Positions 28,291 to 36,184 of a stretch of DNA of 64,000 nucleotides are shown here, piece by piece. Source of the stretch: Flavobacteriales bacterium (GTDB taxonomy: Bacteria; Bacteroidota; Bacteroidia; Flavobacteriales_D; Parvicellaceae). Location of the stretch: NCBI GenBank assembly GCA_025210295.1, contig JAOASC010000048.1, positions 248,001-312,000 on the forward strand, given 5' to 3'. The position numbers were made by a program, and so were the translations under genes. Within the stretch, counting starts at the first letter, position 1. Each line of letters starts with the position of its first letter. The notes below the pieces were generated by a model. The model was not told the origin of the DNA and did no database searches. It saw only the letters and a list, made by a program, of their open reading frames with translations.

Positions 28291-28298
28291 TATCTTTG
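28291..28298 (+). promoter_or_regulatory. -7 promoter element for the Crp/Fnr regulator
   Basis: TATCTTTG matches TAnnTTTG and lies 26 nt upstream of the ATG at 28325; it excludes an in-frame ATG at 28238 as the start. Confidence 0.5.
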
Positions 28299-28324
28299 AT
28301 TTAAAATCACTGCCGAATAAAACA

Positions 28325-28891
28325 ATGGATATTCAAAACCTCATTTCTTTTATAGAAAACTACACCTCTCTTTCTGATGCAGTAAAATCAAAGTTGGAAG
28401 ATGTTGCTTTTATTAAAACTTTCAAAAAAAATGAGCTTATCCTTTCTGAGGGTAGAACGGCTAAGTTTTTATATTTCAACACAATGGGGACCGTCAGAAC
28501 ATTCTATTATTTAGACGGTAAAGATGTTACACAATGGATTTATCCTCAAGGCTCTTTCTTTACTTCATGGCACAGTTATTTAGCACAAGAACCATCTAAA
28601 GAATCGGTTCAAGCTATAGCTCCTGTCTCTGCAATTGGAATAAGTTATAACAACTGGGAGCTACTCTGCAATGAATTTCATGAAATCAATACTTTTTTGA
28701 GGCTGCTATATGCACACCATCTTTCTTCAATTCATGATTTTTACAAGGGGTATTATTTCCTTACAGCTAAAGAAAAATATGCATTGCTACTCAACGTATT
28801 TCCTGAGATTATCCTAACAAGTAATCTAGGATATATCGCTTCTATGCTGGGAATATCTCAAGAGACATTGAGCAGAATACGTCGTAACTAA
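28325..28891 (+). CDS. Crp/Fnr-family transcription regulator
   Basis: 188 residues from the ATG at 28325 (an ATG 29 codons upstream lies before the promoter). An N-terminal cyclic-nucleotide-type beta-roll (residues about 15-125) is followed by a winged helix whose recognition helix reads MLGISQETLSRIRR. The E--SR arrangement is that of FNR, whose sites contain TTGA half-sites. FNR's cluster-binding Cys residues are absent, so sensing is not by an Fe-S cluster. It is convergent with, and 60 bp from, the end of a minus-strand operon that has perfect TTGAC-N4-GTCAA operators, so it is the prime candidate regulator of that operon. Confidence 0.88.
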   Translation: MDIQNLISFIENYTSLSDAVKSKLEDVAFIKTFKKNELILSEGRTAKFLYFNTMGTVRTFYYLDGKDVTQWIYPQGSFFTSWHSYLAQEPSKESVQAIAPVSAIGISYNNWELLCNEFHEINTFLRLLYAHHLSSIHDFYKGYYFLTAKEKYALLLNVFPEIILTSNLGYIASMLGISQETLSRIRRN

Positions 28892-28951
28892 ACAACACCT
28901 TACCAATAAACACCTTCACTCAAAGCTCAACCACTTTGCGTATAAATAATA

Positions 28952-29806
28952 TTAAAAAGTACGTACAATATTAAAACCAAAAAAGACATCTCCCTCAGTC
29001 CAACTGCCTTCTGCATTAGAAAGAAAACCTGGTTCATTGGAAGATTGCGCATTCGAAAACAACAGTTGAAAAACATGTCCTCCTGTTTCCAAATCTACTC
29101 CTATGGTAAACGGGTCGTTATAAACCGATTCTTCTGCTCTACTCAGGTTTATCGCATAATCCATATTTAGAGATACTCGGTTACTAATTTTGTAACGTCC
29201 ACCCAATCCTACAACAATTTGTTCATGGCTTTGAAAAGGTTCTAAAACTAAATTTTGTCTGACGTAAGAAGGAGCTATCTCTAACGATAATTTTTTGGTA
29301 AAACGTTTAGAAACCAACAATTGACTGGTATAACTATAACGGTCCCAATGCTTCATTAAAGGGTATTGCTGTTTGCTCAACAAAGTGTTAATATTTACCG
29401 TAAAATAACTTGAGATATTTACTCCTCCATCACTTCCTTGTTCAAGGTGTTTTAACTTTAAAGATCCGGCATAAGTTCTACGTAAAGACTCCCTACTTAG
29501 CCCCAGTTGAATATGGTTAGACAAACCATAAATCATTTGGATTTTAGTATTGGCATTATCTAACCCAAAAAAGGTTGAAACCCCATCTTGCAATGTTCCA
29601 AAACGATGGGAGACATACATATAAAGGTCTTTCTTTTTAGCCACTTTAGTCGATTGAAGGTTCCCGATCTTCATTGCCTTAAAAGCTGGGATTATATATT
29701 CTGGCTCTTCCATTATTTCCGCTTCTAACGAATTCAGTAAATCGTCATCTTGGCTATATCCTTGAACCACAATTAAACTTATTAATATTCCTATTATTGA
29801 TTTCAT
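28952..29806 (-). CDS. DUF5777-like outer-membrane beta-barrel protein
   Basis: 284 residues with a signal peptide ending VVQGYSQ. The mature part begins with KKKDLYMYVSHRFGTLQDGV and GLDNANTKIQMIYGLSNHIQ, which I associate with DUF5777 barrels, and ends with FGFNIVRTF, an aromatic C-terminus for BAM insertion. It is the last gene of the minus-strand heme-lipoprotein operon, 7 bp after the OB-fold gene. It may form the outer-membrane part of a periplasmic redox or lipid system; its substrate is unknown. Confidence 0.8.
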   Translation of the reverse strand: MKSIIGILISLIVVQGYSQDDDLLNSLEAEIMEEPEYIIPAFKAMKIGNLQSTKVAKKKDLYMYVSHRFGTLQDGVSTFFGLDNANTKIQMIYGLSNHIQLGLSRESLRRTYAGSLKLKHLEQGSDGGVNISSYFTVNINTLLSKQQYPLMKHWDRYSYTSQLLVSKRFTKKLSLEIAPSYVRQNLVLEPFQSHEQIVVGLGGRYKISNRVSLNMDYAINLSRAEESVYNDPFTIGVDLETGGHVFQLLFSNAQSSNEPGFLSNAEGSWTEGDVFFGFNIVRTF

Positions 29807-29813
29807 TACCTGT

Positions 29814-30200
29814 TTATTTTACAATTTCACATTGATCTAACTTCACTTCTTCCATTAACTCATCATACCCAATAAATCGCCCAATTAAAACAACCTTATC
29901 ATGTACCTTATAATTACTCGGCACTTCGTTTAACTGACAAAACGTGGTATGATTTAATTGGATGGTAGTACTATCTATCCCTGTAATTTCATCTGCTAAT
30001 TGCACTGCTTTATTGGTCCATAAAACAGCATTATTACCTTGATTTAAAGAATCCAACAAACCATTGGTATCTCCTGTATAACTCAACTCAAGATCTTCGA
30101 CACCATCATGACTTTGATACAGGTATTGATATACTCCTATTGTGATGAGTACTGCGGCTCCTAAAACCACTAAGATGATTTCATTTTTTGTTAAGGACAT
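29814..30200 (-). CDS. Membrane-anchored OB-fold (tRNA_anti-like) protein
   Basis: 128 residues. An N-terminal membrane segment (EIILVVLGAAVLITIGVYQY) anchors a small domain with VQLADEITGIDSTTIQLNHT and DKVVLIGRFIGYDELMEEVK, the pattern of tRNA_anti-like OB-fold proteins of Bacteroidota, which are exported and do not bind tRNA. Its start overlaps the end of the yceI-like gene by 20 bp, so the two are translationally coupled. Role unknown. Confidence 0.75.
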   Translation of the reverse strand: MSLTKNEIILVVLGAAVLITIGVYQYLYQSHDGVEDLELSYTGDTNGLLDSLNQGNNAVLWTNKAVQLADEITGIDSTTIQLNHTTFCQLNEVPSNYKVHDKVVLIGRFIGYDELMEEVKLDQCEIVK

Positions 30201-30726
30201 AGTTCAATTTTATTATTATTTCATCTGCTATTTTATTCCCTACAATGGAAGGAATTTCTATTTTAAAATCTTCTGGTTTAACCTTAAAGGTAGATCGAGC
30301 TATAATCTCTCCCTTAACCTTTTTGAGTTTTACCAATGTTTTAATGGGTTGTTCGACACCTTTTATCGTTATAGTTCCATGTAGTGGATATTCCTTTTCT
30401 TTTGCAGTTAACGCACTTAAGTTAAAACCGCTAATTTTTCCTTTGAATTTTGCTTTAGGATAAAGGTCAGTATCCATATAGTTTTCGTTAAAATGCTCTT
30501 CCATCAATGCGATTTCGAATTTAAATGCTCGAATAAACACTAATGCTGCGACGTCTCCTGTTTCAACATTCAAAATTGCTGTTGTACTTTTATTAATTGC
30601 CTCAACGGGTTCAAATGATTCTTTAGAACCAGAAAAGGTTGTTTCTCCTGTTTTGGTATAATACTTCTGCGCAGAAATGATTCCTGCATATAAAAGTCCT
30701 ATACCTATAATTATTAGTTTTCTCAT
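30181..30726 (-). CDS. YceI-family periplasmic protein
   Basis: 181 residues with a signal peptide ending AGIISAQ. The YceI lipocalin-like barrel is shown by TGETTFSGSKESFEPVEA, YPKAKFKGKISGFNL and GTITIKGVEQPIKT. YceI proteins bind isoprenoid-type lipids such as ubiquinone or polyprenyl chains in the periplasm. It lies between the heme lipoprotein and the OB-fold gene, which fits a quinone- or lipid-linked redox role, but this is inference from context. Confidence 0.9.
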   Translation of the reverse strand: MRKLIIIGIGLLYAGIISAQKYYTKTGETTFSGSKESFEPVEAINKSTTAILNVETGDVAALVFIRAFKFEIALMEEHFNENYMDTDLYPKAKFKGKISGFNLSALTAKEKEYPLHGTITIKGVEQPIKTLVKLKKVKGEIIARSTFKVKPEDFKIEIPSIVGNKIADEIIIKLNYVLNKK

Positions 30727-30742
30727 TTCTTTCTAGTTTTAG

Positions 30743-31087
30743 TTATTGTAAATAGCCATCTGCAATCCATTTTTCCATTAGTGCTCTATCATTGGCACTC
30801 AGTATTCCTGCTGGAGGCATTGGATTAGCCACATCATTCATTCTTTGGTTCAACACCCCTTGCTCGGTTTGGAATTTTACATTTTGATAGCTCCCTAAAT
30901 CAATTCCTGCTGAAGGAGCTCCTCCTCCATGACATGTAATACAGTAATTGGTCATTATAGGAGCTATATCTGTGCTATAGGTTACCGTTTTTGTAATGTC
31001 ATTTGTTGGTGCTTCCTCTATAATCGCCTTAGTACAATTCGATAGAAAAAACACACCTAATAGACTGATTGAAATTATCTTTTTCAT
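30743..31087 (-). CDS. Single-heme cytochrome c-type lipoprotein
   Basis: 114 residues. The signal peptide ends in lipobox LSNC (SLLGVFFLSNC). The heme motif CITCHG lies near residue 50 in IAPIMTNYCITCHGGGAPSA, and a downstream Met in VANPMPPAG is a likely axial ligand. It is a membrane-tethered electron carrier. It is paralogous to the N-terminal domain of the fused protein at 34662-36080, and the gene upstream (31093-32229) matches that protein's C-terminal domain, so the two genes here are the split version of the fusion. Confidence 0.9.
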   Translation of the reverse strand: MKKIISISLLGVFFLSNCTKAIIEEAPTNDITKTVTYSTDIAPIMTNYCITCHGGGAPSAGIDLGSYQNVKFQTEQGVLNQRMNDVANPMPPAGILSANDRALMEKWIADGYLQ

Positions 31088-31092
31088 ACGAT

Positions 31093-32229
31093 TTAATTTT
31101 GAATGGTAACGTTGTTAATTGTTATTTGCTGAACTCCATTAGCTGTAATCGTAATAGGCTGCGCTACATGAGTTACATCTCCTTGAGATGGGCCTCCATC
31201 ACCATCTTTATCTGCAATAACATTGATATAATAATTCCCTGGATGTAAATAGGTAAATGTAAATTGATCTTGAGTTCCTACAATTTCTGGGAACAATAGA
31301 ATCGAATTAAAATTATTTACATCGAAATATCCTGAATTATCGGTTAATGGGTCTCTTGATAAATAAATCAATAGGTTTTCATTTTGAATTAATGGATTTC
31401 GAGTTACATCAACTTGTAACATACCTATGTAAGGGTGGTCTGCTATGGTAAAAGGATCTCCAGATTGAACAGACAGAGAAAAAACATCACCTGCTCCTTG
31501 AGATAAAAACGTAGCTGAAGAAGCTGTATCAACACCACTGTTTACATACAAATTCTGTTGTACAAAACCATTAGAAAAATCCCAAGCTGGTATATTTTGA
31601 GGAAATTGAACAGTCGTAGCTGCAGCTTGTGCCATTGAGATATCCTCATTGACTGCTTTAAATGTCATGTGTCTTGTTGGTTCTAATAATCCTAAGCGAC
31701 TAGTGTATGCATTAAAGTACAAACTGTCTTGGGTAAACTTCAATTCCATCCACATTGCTCTTTGTCCACCAACCGCATCTACTAAACGATAGAAACTTTC
31801 TGTATTCGTTGTATTAACACTATCCAAAACAAAATAACTGCATCGATAAATTCCATTTAATAAGCCTCCATTTCTCGCCATAATGGTTCGTGTATTTTTA
31901 AAGTCTGTCACAAAAAATGAGGTTAATAAATTCCCCATTGTTCCTCCTTCAAATAGTCCGTGAATGTGCGATTCTGAAATAGGTCGATAATCAAAAGAAA
32001 ACCACTCATAATTATCGGCCATGATAAGGTTTTCACCAACCCAATGTCCTTGAAGGTTTTCTAACAATTCAAATCCTTCATCATTAATATTTACAGGATT
32101 TACTTCGCGACTAAATTCTTGTTGAATAGGCGTAGCTGGTTGTGGAGCTATATTTCGAATTTCTTTATCACAAGCTACTCCCAATAAAGCCGCACTACAA
32201 AAAATGGTTATTAGTTTATTCATTTTCAT
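31093..32229 (-). CDS. Lipoprotein, split counterpart of the fused cytochrome-lipoprotein
   Basis: 378 residues with lipobox LGVAC near the N-terminus. The central domain shares long blocks with the protein at 34662-36080: GHWVG, SHIHGLFEGGT, IMARNGGLLNGIYR and SYFVLD. The C-terminal part (QFTFTYLHPGNYYINVIADK) has an Ig-like or jelly-roll look. I do not recognise a named family. It begins 1 bp after the preceding gene's stop and ends 5 bp before the cytochrome gene, so it is made together with the heme carrier and probably acts with it at the periplasmic membrane face. Confidence 0.8.
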   Translation of the reverse strand: MKMNKLITIFCSAALLGVACDKEIRNIAPQPATPIQQEFSREVNPVNINDEGFELLENLQGHWVGENLIMADNYEWFSFDYRPISESHIHGLFEGGTMGNLLTSFFVTDFKNTRTIMARNGGLLNGIYRCSYFVLDSVNTTNTESFYRLVDAVGGQRAMWMELKFTQDSLYFNAYTSRLGLLEPTRHMTFKAVNEDISMAQAAATTVQFPQNIPAWDFSNGFVQQNLYVNSGVDTASSATFLSQGAGDVFSLSVQSGDPFTIADHPYIGMLQVDVTRNPLIQNENLLIYLSRDPLTDNSGYFDVNNFNSILLFPEIVGTQDQFTFTYLHPGNYYINVIADKDGDGGPSQGDVTHVAQPITITANGVQQITINNVTIQN

Positions 32230-32230
32230 C

Positions 32231-32617
32231 TTATTTCTTTTTCCAATATTCTGTTATTATTTGACTACTCATTCGTTTCTCAACTTTTAAGGAATCTTTA
32301 TTCACTACTGTTATGACGATATTTGGTTCATCCTTTAAAGCTGTTGCTCCAGAAGAACAGTCTACATACTTACCTTTTTGCTTGTACAATTTGACCTCAG
32401 AAAAGAAAGGGGAAACTTCTCCCTTTTTATACGTCATAGTACCATCTTTATAATGAAGAACATTTAATACTAATCCTTTCTGAGTATCATTCGAAATAGC
32501 ATAAGTTGCTTTATGATAATGATCTTTCACCAGCCATTCTCCTGTAATAGATTCATGCTTACAACCTGTTCCTATAAAAACTAACAAGCCAAAAAATATG
32601 TTCTTTATATCATTCAT
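32231..32617 (-). CDS. Small lipoprotein, first gene after the Crp/Fnr-type operator
   Basis: 128 residues with lipobox GTGC (FFGLLVFIGTGC). The mature part has a lipocalin-like opening (SITGEWLVKDHYHKATY) but no family is recognised. It is the first gene behind an internal promoter with a TTGAC-N4-GTCAA operator; the -7 element ends 9 nt before its ATG. The following lipoprotein gene starts 1 bp from its stop, showing tight coupling. Confidence 0.75.
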   Translation of the reverse strand: MNDIKNIFFGLLVFIGTGCKHESITGEWLVKDHYHKATYAISNDTQKGLVLNVLHYKDGTMTYKKGEVSPFFSEVKLYKQKGKYVDCSSGATALKDEPNIVITVVNKDSLKVEKRMSSQIITEYWKKK

Positions 32618-32626
32618 TTTCTACAA

Positions 32627-32634
32627 CAAAACTA
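32627..32634 (-). promoter_or_regulatory. -7 promoter element of the heme-lipoprotein operon
   Basis: Minus-strand TAGTTTTG matches TAnnTTTG. Its last base is 36.5 bp from the dyad centre of the operator at 32657-32670, placing the operator at about -42, the class II activator position for Crp/Fnr proteins. Confidence 0.7.
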
Positions 32635-32656
32635 TAGTATCCTTTTTCCTTTTTTT

Positions 32657-32670
32657 TTGACCTATGTCAA
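32657..32670. promoter_or_regulatory. Crp/Fnr-type operator (perfect palindrome)
   Basis: TTGACCTATGTCAA: perfect 5-bp arms TTGAC/GTCAA with a 4-bp spacer, flanked by T and A runs that extend the symmetry. It differs from the operator at 33386-33399 only by orientation of the spacer (CTAT versus ATAG), so the two are exact reverse complements. Confidence 0.8.
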
Positions 32671-32685
32671 AAACGAATGTTCTAC

Positions 32686-32928
32686 TTATTTAAAAAACTG
32701 AAGGATAAAATAGTCTAATACAGATAGTCCTATAATAATTATCCCCCAAACCCACCATTTCAGGTGAATATTTTTGGCCACTTTCACCTCAGCCACAGTC
32801 CATACAACAACATACAACGTCCAAGCCCACCAACTCGTGATGTGATTGGCGATCATAACAATCATACCTGCAATAAAAAGCAACATAATTATCACAAACA
32901 GCACTATTTCTTTCTTTGTTCCTGCCAT
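32686..32928 (-). CDS. Small three-helix membrane protein
   Basis: 80 residues made of three membrane segments (IVLFVIIMLLFIAGMIVMIA, WWAWTLYVVVWTVAEV, WWVWGIIIIGLSVLDYFIL) joined by short basic loops. It is Trp-rich and not recognised. It lies between the first gene of the operon and the internal operator/promoter, on the same strand. Confidence 0.65.
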   Translation of the reverse strand: MAGTKKEIVLFVIIMLLFIAGMIVMIANHITSWWAWTLYVVVWTVAEVKVAKNIHLKWWVWGIIIIGLSVLDYFILQFFK

Positions 32929-33012
32929 AACACCCTACCTTTATTGTCTTTTTTTGAACACCAAATTATAACGTGTCTTTTCAGCATCCCCATAGGTATA
33001 ACTCCCATTGGT

Positions 33013-33324
33013 TCAGATAGACTTTGTTCCTCCTACAAATGTGTTCACATATTCAAATCCAAGCTGATCCATTTCATTCAGTAGATCTGTCACTGTTCTT
33101 ACTTTTTGAGTTGTATGTAGGTAGTACTCCAAATTTCTCATCTCATTTTTTGACTCGGATTTTTTCTTTGCAATATAAATCCCTATGCCTCCCAATAGTT
33201 TTGTATCCTCTGCTCCTATTACCACATATTTTGGTAAAGCTGCTGTATTAACAGACTGACCATAAGCCGTTAACGACACCCCAAGTAATAAGATAATAAC
33301 TATAAAATAAGTTGTCTTTTTCAT
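33013..33324 (-). CDS. Small exported protein, divergent from the Rieske gene
   Basis: 103 residues with a clear signal peptide (YFIVIILLLGVSLTAYGQ). The mature part (PKYVVIGAEDTKLLGGIGIY, then TVTDLLNEMDQLGFEYVNTF) is not recognised; the second stretch resembles small domains found in hypothetical DUF4177-like proteins, which is only a weak guess. It has its own -7 element under the shared operator at 33386-33399. Confidence 0.6.
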   Translation of the reverse strand: MKKTTYFIVIILLLGVSLTAYGQSVNTAALPKYVVIGAEDTKLLGGIGIYIAKKKSESKNEMRNLEYYLHTTQKVRTVTDLLNEMDQLGFEYVNTFVGGTKSI

Positions 33325-33355
33325 TATGTTTAATGGTATTAATTATTTGATGAAA

Positions 33356-33363
33356 CAAAGCTC
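33356..33363 (-). promoter_or_regulatory. -7-like element for the small exported protein
   Basis: Minus-strand GAGCTTTG has one mismatch to TAnnTTTG. Its last base is exactly 36.5 bp from the dyad centre of the operator at 33386-33399, the same spacing as on the other side of that operator. Confidence 0.55.
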
Positions 33364-33385
33364 TTCCTTTTTGCCTGCTTATTTT

Positions 33386-33399
33386 TTGACATAGGTCAA
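33386..33399. promoter_or_regulatory. Crp/Fnr-type operator between divergent promoters
   Basis: TTGACATAGGTCAA: perfect TTGAC/GTCAA arms with a 4-bp spacer, centred at 33392.5. It is placed symmetrically, 36.5 bp from the end of both the leftward (33356-33363) and rightward (33422-33429) -7 elements, so one bound dimer could activate both genes. Confidence 0.8.
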
Positions 33400-33421
33400 A
33401 AAAACTGTAGCACAGCTCCTC

Positions 33422-33429
33422 TAATTTTA
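33422..33429 (+). promoter_or_regulatory. -7-like element for the Rieske oxygenase operon
   Basis: TAATTTTA has one mismatch to TAnnTTTG. It ends 21 nt before the ATG at 33451 and 36.5 bp from the operator centre. Confidence 0.55.
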
Positions 33430-33450
33430 CAACTACAAAACAATACGACT

Positions 33451-34653
33451 ATGGAACCTAAACTAATGCATACGCTTCCAATCGAAGCATATACTTCTCA
33501 AGAGTGGTTAGCTTTAGAAATGGAACACATTTTTAGTAAAACCTGGCAATTTGCTGGATTTGTTGAAGAACTAAAAGACACAGGGGATTTTATTACTGTC
33601 CAAGCTGGACTCAACAATTTATTCATTACAAAGAATAAACAAGGCGAACTTAAGGCTTTTCATAACCTTTGCAGGCACAGAGGAACTCAGCTATTAAGAA
33701 TAGTTGGAAAAGCAGAAAAAGTCATCACCTGTCCTTATCATGACTGGGTTTACAACACTGATGGAGAACTCATCAACATCCCCAACAAAGCAGAAGAATT
33801 CCCTCACTTAGACAAAGCCAATCATGCATGCGACCTCAACTTAATAGAAGCTGCTGTTGGTATTTTTAAAGGAATGCTATTTGTTCATCCAGATAAAAAT
33901 GCAGCTCCAATTTCGGATTATTTTAAAGGTCTTTTACCTTTATTAGGACCACATCAAGTAGAAGAATTGGTAGAATACTCCGAACACGAAGACCAACCTT
34001 TTTATACTAAGGTAATTCAAGCCAATTGGAAAATCGTGGTTGAAAATTATATCGACCATTATCACCTTGCCCATCTACATCAAAACACCCTTAACATGTA
34101 TGACCACAAAAAAGCTGAATTTGGGTGGGTTGGCCCACATTATTGGTTTTATGAACCACTTATTAAGAAATACGAGAAAGATATTGAAAACAGTTCTCCT
34201 TATGTCTTAATCGATTCTGTCCCACGCGAACAAATCGGTGCTTATGTTCCTTGGTTTTTCCCAAACATTGGCATTGCAGAATCGGAAGGATCATGGAGTA
34301 CTTTTCACGTTACGCCAATAGCTCCTGACCAAACCAAAGTCGTTATTCGCACCAAAGTAATGAATGTCTCCGAACAAGAAAGTGTTGCTCAATATATCAA
34401 ATCAAGTCGTCATCCCTTTTGGAATAAATACGGAACAGGAGCAAAATACCAAGAGTCCTCCTATACTGATGACCCTATGACTTCTGGAGATTTTATGAAA
34501 GAAGACATATTTGCCTGCGAGCAACAACAGAAATCATTAAAATCTCCTTATTTTAGCATTGGAGCTACTGCCCAAAGAGGAGAATCTGCTATTGTGAAAT
34601 TTCAATCAGTCATCAAAGAATGGATTGAAAATGCTGTAAACTCATCTAAATAA
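33451..34653 (+). CDS. Rieske non-heme iron oxygenase, large (alpha) subunit type
   Basis: 400 residues. The Rieske [2Fe-2S] motif is complete: CRHRG (Cys74, His76) and CPYHDW (Cys94, His97). The catalytic domain has NYIDHYHLAHLH, giving the two His ligands of the mononuclear iron, with an Asp expected further on. Length and layout match aromatic-ring-hydroxylating and quaternary-amine Rieske oxygenases. It must receive electrons from a reductase, but none is encoded nearby. It is followed by a heme-containing fused lipoprotein 8 bp later. The substrate is unknown; no signal peptide, so cytoplasmic. Confidence 0.93.
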   Translation: MEPKLMHTLPIEAYTSQEWLALEMEHIFSKTWQFAGFVEELKDTGDFITVQAGLNNLFITKNKQGELKAFHNLCRHRGTQLLRIVGKAEKVITCPYHDWVYNTDGELINIPNKAEEFPHLDKANHACDLNLIEAAVGIFKGMLFVHPDKNAAPISDYFKGLLPLLGPHQVEELVEYSEHEDQPFYTKVIQANWKIVVENYIDHYHLAHLHQNTLNMYDHKKAEFGWVGPHYWFYEPLIKKYEKDIENSSPYVLIDSVPREQIGAYVPWFFPNIGIAESEGSWSTFHVTPIAPDQTKVVIRTKVMNVSEQESVAQYIKSSRHPFWNKYGTGAKYQESSYTDDPMTSGDFMKEDIFACEQQQKSLKSPYFSIGATAQRGESAIVKFQSVIKEWIENAVNSSK

Positions 34654-34661
34654 ATTGAACC

Positions 34662-36080
34662 ATGAAAAAGATCTTTTATATAATACTTATTACTATTAGT
34701 GCTATTCAATGTACAAGCACCAATCAAACAAACACCGCTGTTGACATCCCTTTTCAAAGTGTTAGTTATGAATCTCATATTCAACCCATCGTTCAAAATC
34801 ACTGCTTAACTTGTCATGCAGGAAAGCGACCAAGTGCCCAATTAGATTTATCTACCTATGAAAACGTTAAAGCTGTAACTGAGCACGGTCCTTTATTAAA
34901 ACGAATTAACGACCACAGCAACCCAATGCCAACGAGAGGTTTAATGCCAAAAAATGAGCGTCTACTCTTTTTAAAATGGGTAAAAAACAACTACAAAAAA
35001 GTAGCTGACTCTACAACGACCTCGCAAAACGATTATGAATTTACACCTCCTAGTATTTCACCTGTAGACATACAACAAGCACATGTCTTCGATTTTTTCA
35101 ATAAGATGCAAGGACATTGGGTGGGTAAAATGAACCTTATGGGCGAAAACATTCCTTGGTTTGCCTTTGATTATAGAGCTACTGCTCCTTCTCATATACA
35201 TGGGTTATTTGAAGGTGGAACCATTGGCAACTTGTTTAACGCTTTTTTTGTGGCCAACTATAAAGGAACTGAAACAATTATGGTTCGCAATGGTGGAATT
35301 TTAAATGGCATATACAGAACGAGTTATTTTGTGTTGAAAACAGTTGAGGAAAAAGGTGATGAAATTAACTATCGTTTTGTTGATGCTTATGGTGGTGAAC
35401 AAATTATGTGGATGGAACTGACCTTTAATAGTGACCAATTAGAAATGGTCGTACATACCAGTCGATTTGGAACATATCCTAAACCAACAAAACACATGGT
35501 ATTTAAAGGTAAAAAACAACATTTAGAACTTGCTCAAACAGCGGCTAAAATTCATAAATTCCCCTCCAAAGTTGTAGAGAAAACCTTTTCAAACGGATTA
35601 CCAACTCCTCAATGGCAAGAGGGATACACGGCTACTTCGGGAAGTTATATGTGGCAGGACGAATCAAAAAGCATTGTTGAATTAGCTCAGTTGGCTCAAG
35701 ACCCATACCCTATCAATGAAATTCCCTATTTAGCTCAAATGGATATCAACATTGAACAAACAGAACAAACCAAAGACCAAAAAGTTATTGTTTATTTATC
35801 TCGTTCCCCTCTAACAGATGAGCAAGGAAAAGTGCCTATCGAGTATGGATATATCAAACAGTCTGTTATGGATGAAGTCTTACTCTTCTCGGAAATAGAA
35901 GCACCAAATTTTAAATATACCTACCTACATCCAGGGACTTACTATTTAACTGCTTTTGTAGATGTTGATAATAACTCTTCCTTATCTAAAGGCGACATTA
36001 CCAACACCAGTTTTAAGATTGAAATCCAACCTAAATCTTCTCAAACAGTTCACATTGAAAACATTAATGTGCAGAACTAA
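34662..36080 (+). CDS. Fused cytochrome c - lipoprotein (paralogue of two separate genes)
   Basis: 472 residues. A lipoprotein signal peptide ends AIQC. An N-terminal single-heme domain (about 30-115) carries CLTCHAG and a likely Met ligand in SNPMPTRG; it matches the stand-alone cytochrome at 30743-31087. The remaining 350 residues match the lipoprotein at 31093-32229 (GHWVG, SHIHGLFEGGT, NGGILNGIYR). So one protein here equals two adjacent genes of the facing operon. It lies 8 bp after the Rieske oxygenase gene, in the same transcript, which ends at a strong terminator. Confidence 0.88.
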   Translation: MKKIFYIILITISAIQCTSTNQTNTAVDIPFQSVSYESHIQPIVQNHCLTCHAGKRPSAQLDLSTYENVKAVTEHGPLLKRINDHSNPMPTRGLMPKNERLLFLKWVKNNYKKVADSTTTSQNDYEFTPPSISPVDIQQAHVFDFFNKMQGHWVGKMNLMGENIPWFAFDYRATAPSHIHGLFEGGTIGNLFNAFFVANYKGTETIMVRNGGILNGIYRTSYFVLKTVEEKGDEINYRFVDAYGGEQIMWMELTFNSDQLEMVVHTSRFGTYPKPTKHMVFKGKKQHLELAQTAAKIHKFPSKVVEKTFSNGLPTPQWQEGYTATSGSYMWQDESKSIVELAQLAQDPYPINEIPYLAQMDINIEQTEQTKDQKVIVYLSRSPLTDEQGKVPIEYGYIKQSVMDEVLLFSEIEAPNFKYTYLHPGTYYLTAFVDVDNNSSLSKGDITNTSFKIEIQPKSSQTVHIENINVQN

Positions 36081-36110
36081 CATCATTTTCGATTGAACTA
36101 AAACCCTGTC

Positions 36111-36144
36111 TACACTTTTTACCTCGCGTAAAAAGTGTATTTTT
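36111..36144 (+). terminator. Rho-independent terminator after the fused cytochrome-lipoprotein gene
   Basis: A perfect 12-bp stem (TACACTTTTTAC / GTAAAAAGTGTA) with a 5-nt loop and a T run. The end of the right arm and the T run also form the -7 element of the next gene. Confidence 0.88.
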
Positions 36145-36145
36145 G
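36138..36145 (+). promoter_or_regulatory. -7 promoter element for the trhO operon, embedded in the terminator
   Basis: TATTTTTG matches TAnnTTTG; it starts with the last two bases of the terminator's right arm and lies 39 nt upstream of the ATG at 36185. Confidence 0.5.
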
Positions 36146-36184
36146 TTTCCACTTACTAATTTATAACACTTAAAAACGTATAGC

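Noticed and set aside
28325..28891. Idea that the Crp/Fnr protein senses oxygen by an Fe-S cluster
   Set aside because: The N-terminal cluster-ligand cysteines of FNR are absent; only one Cys is present in the protein.
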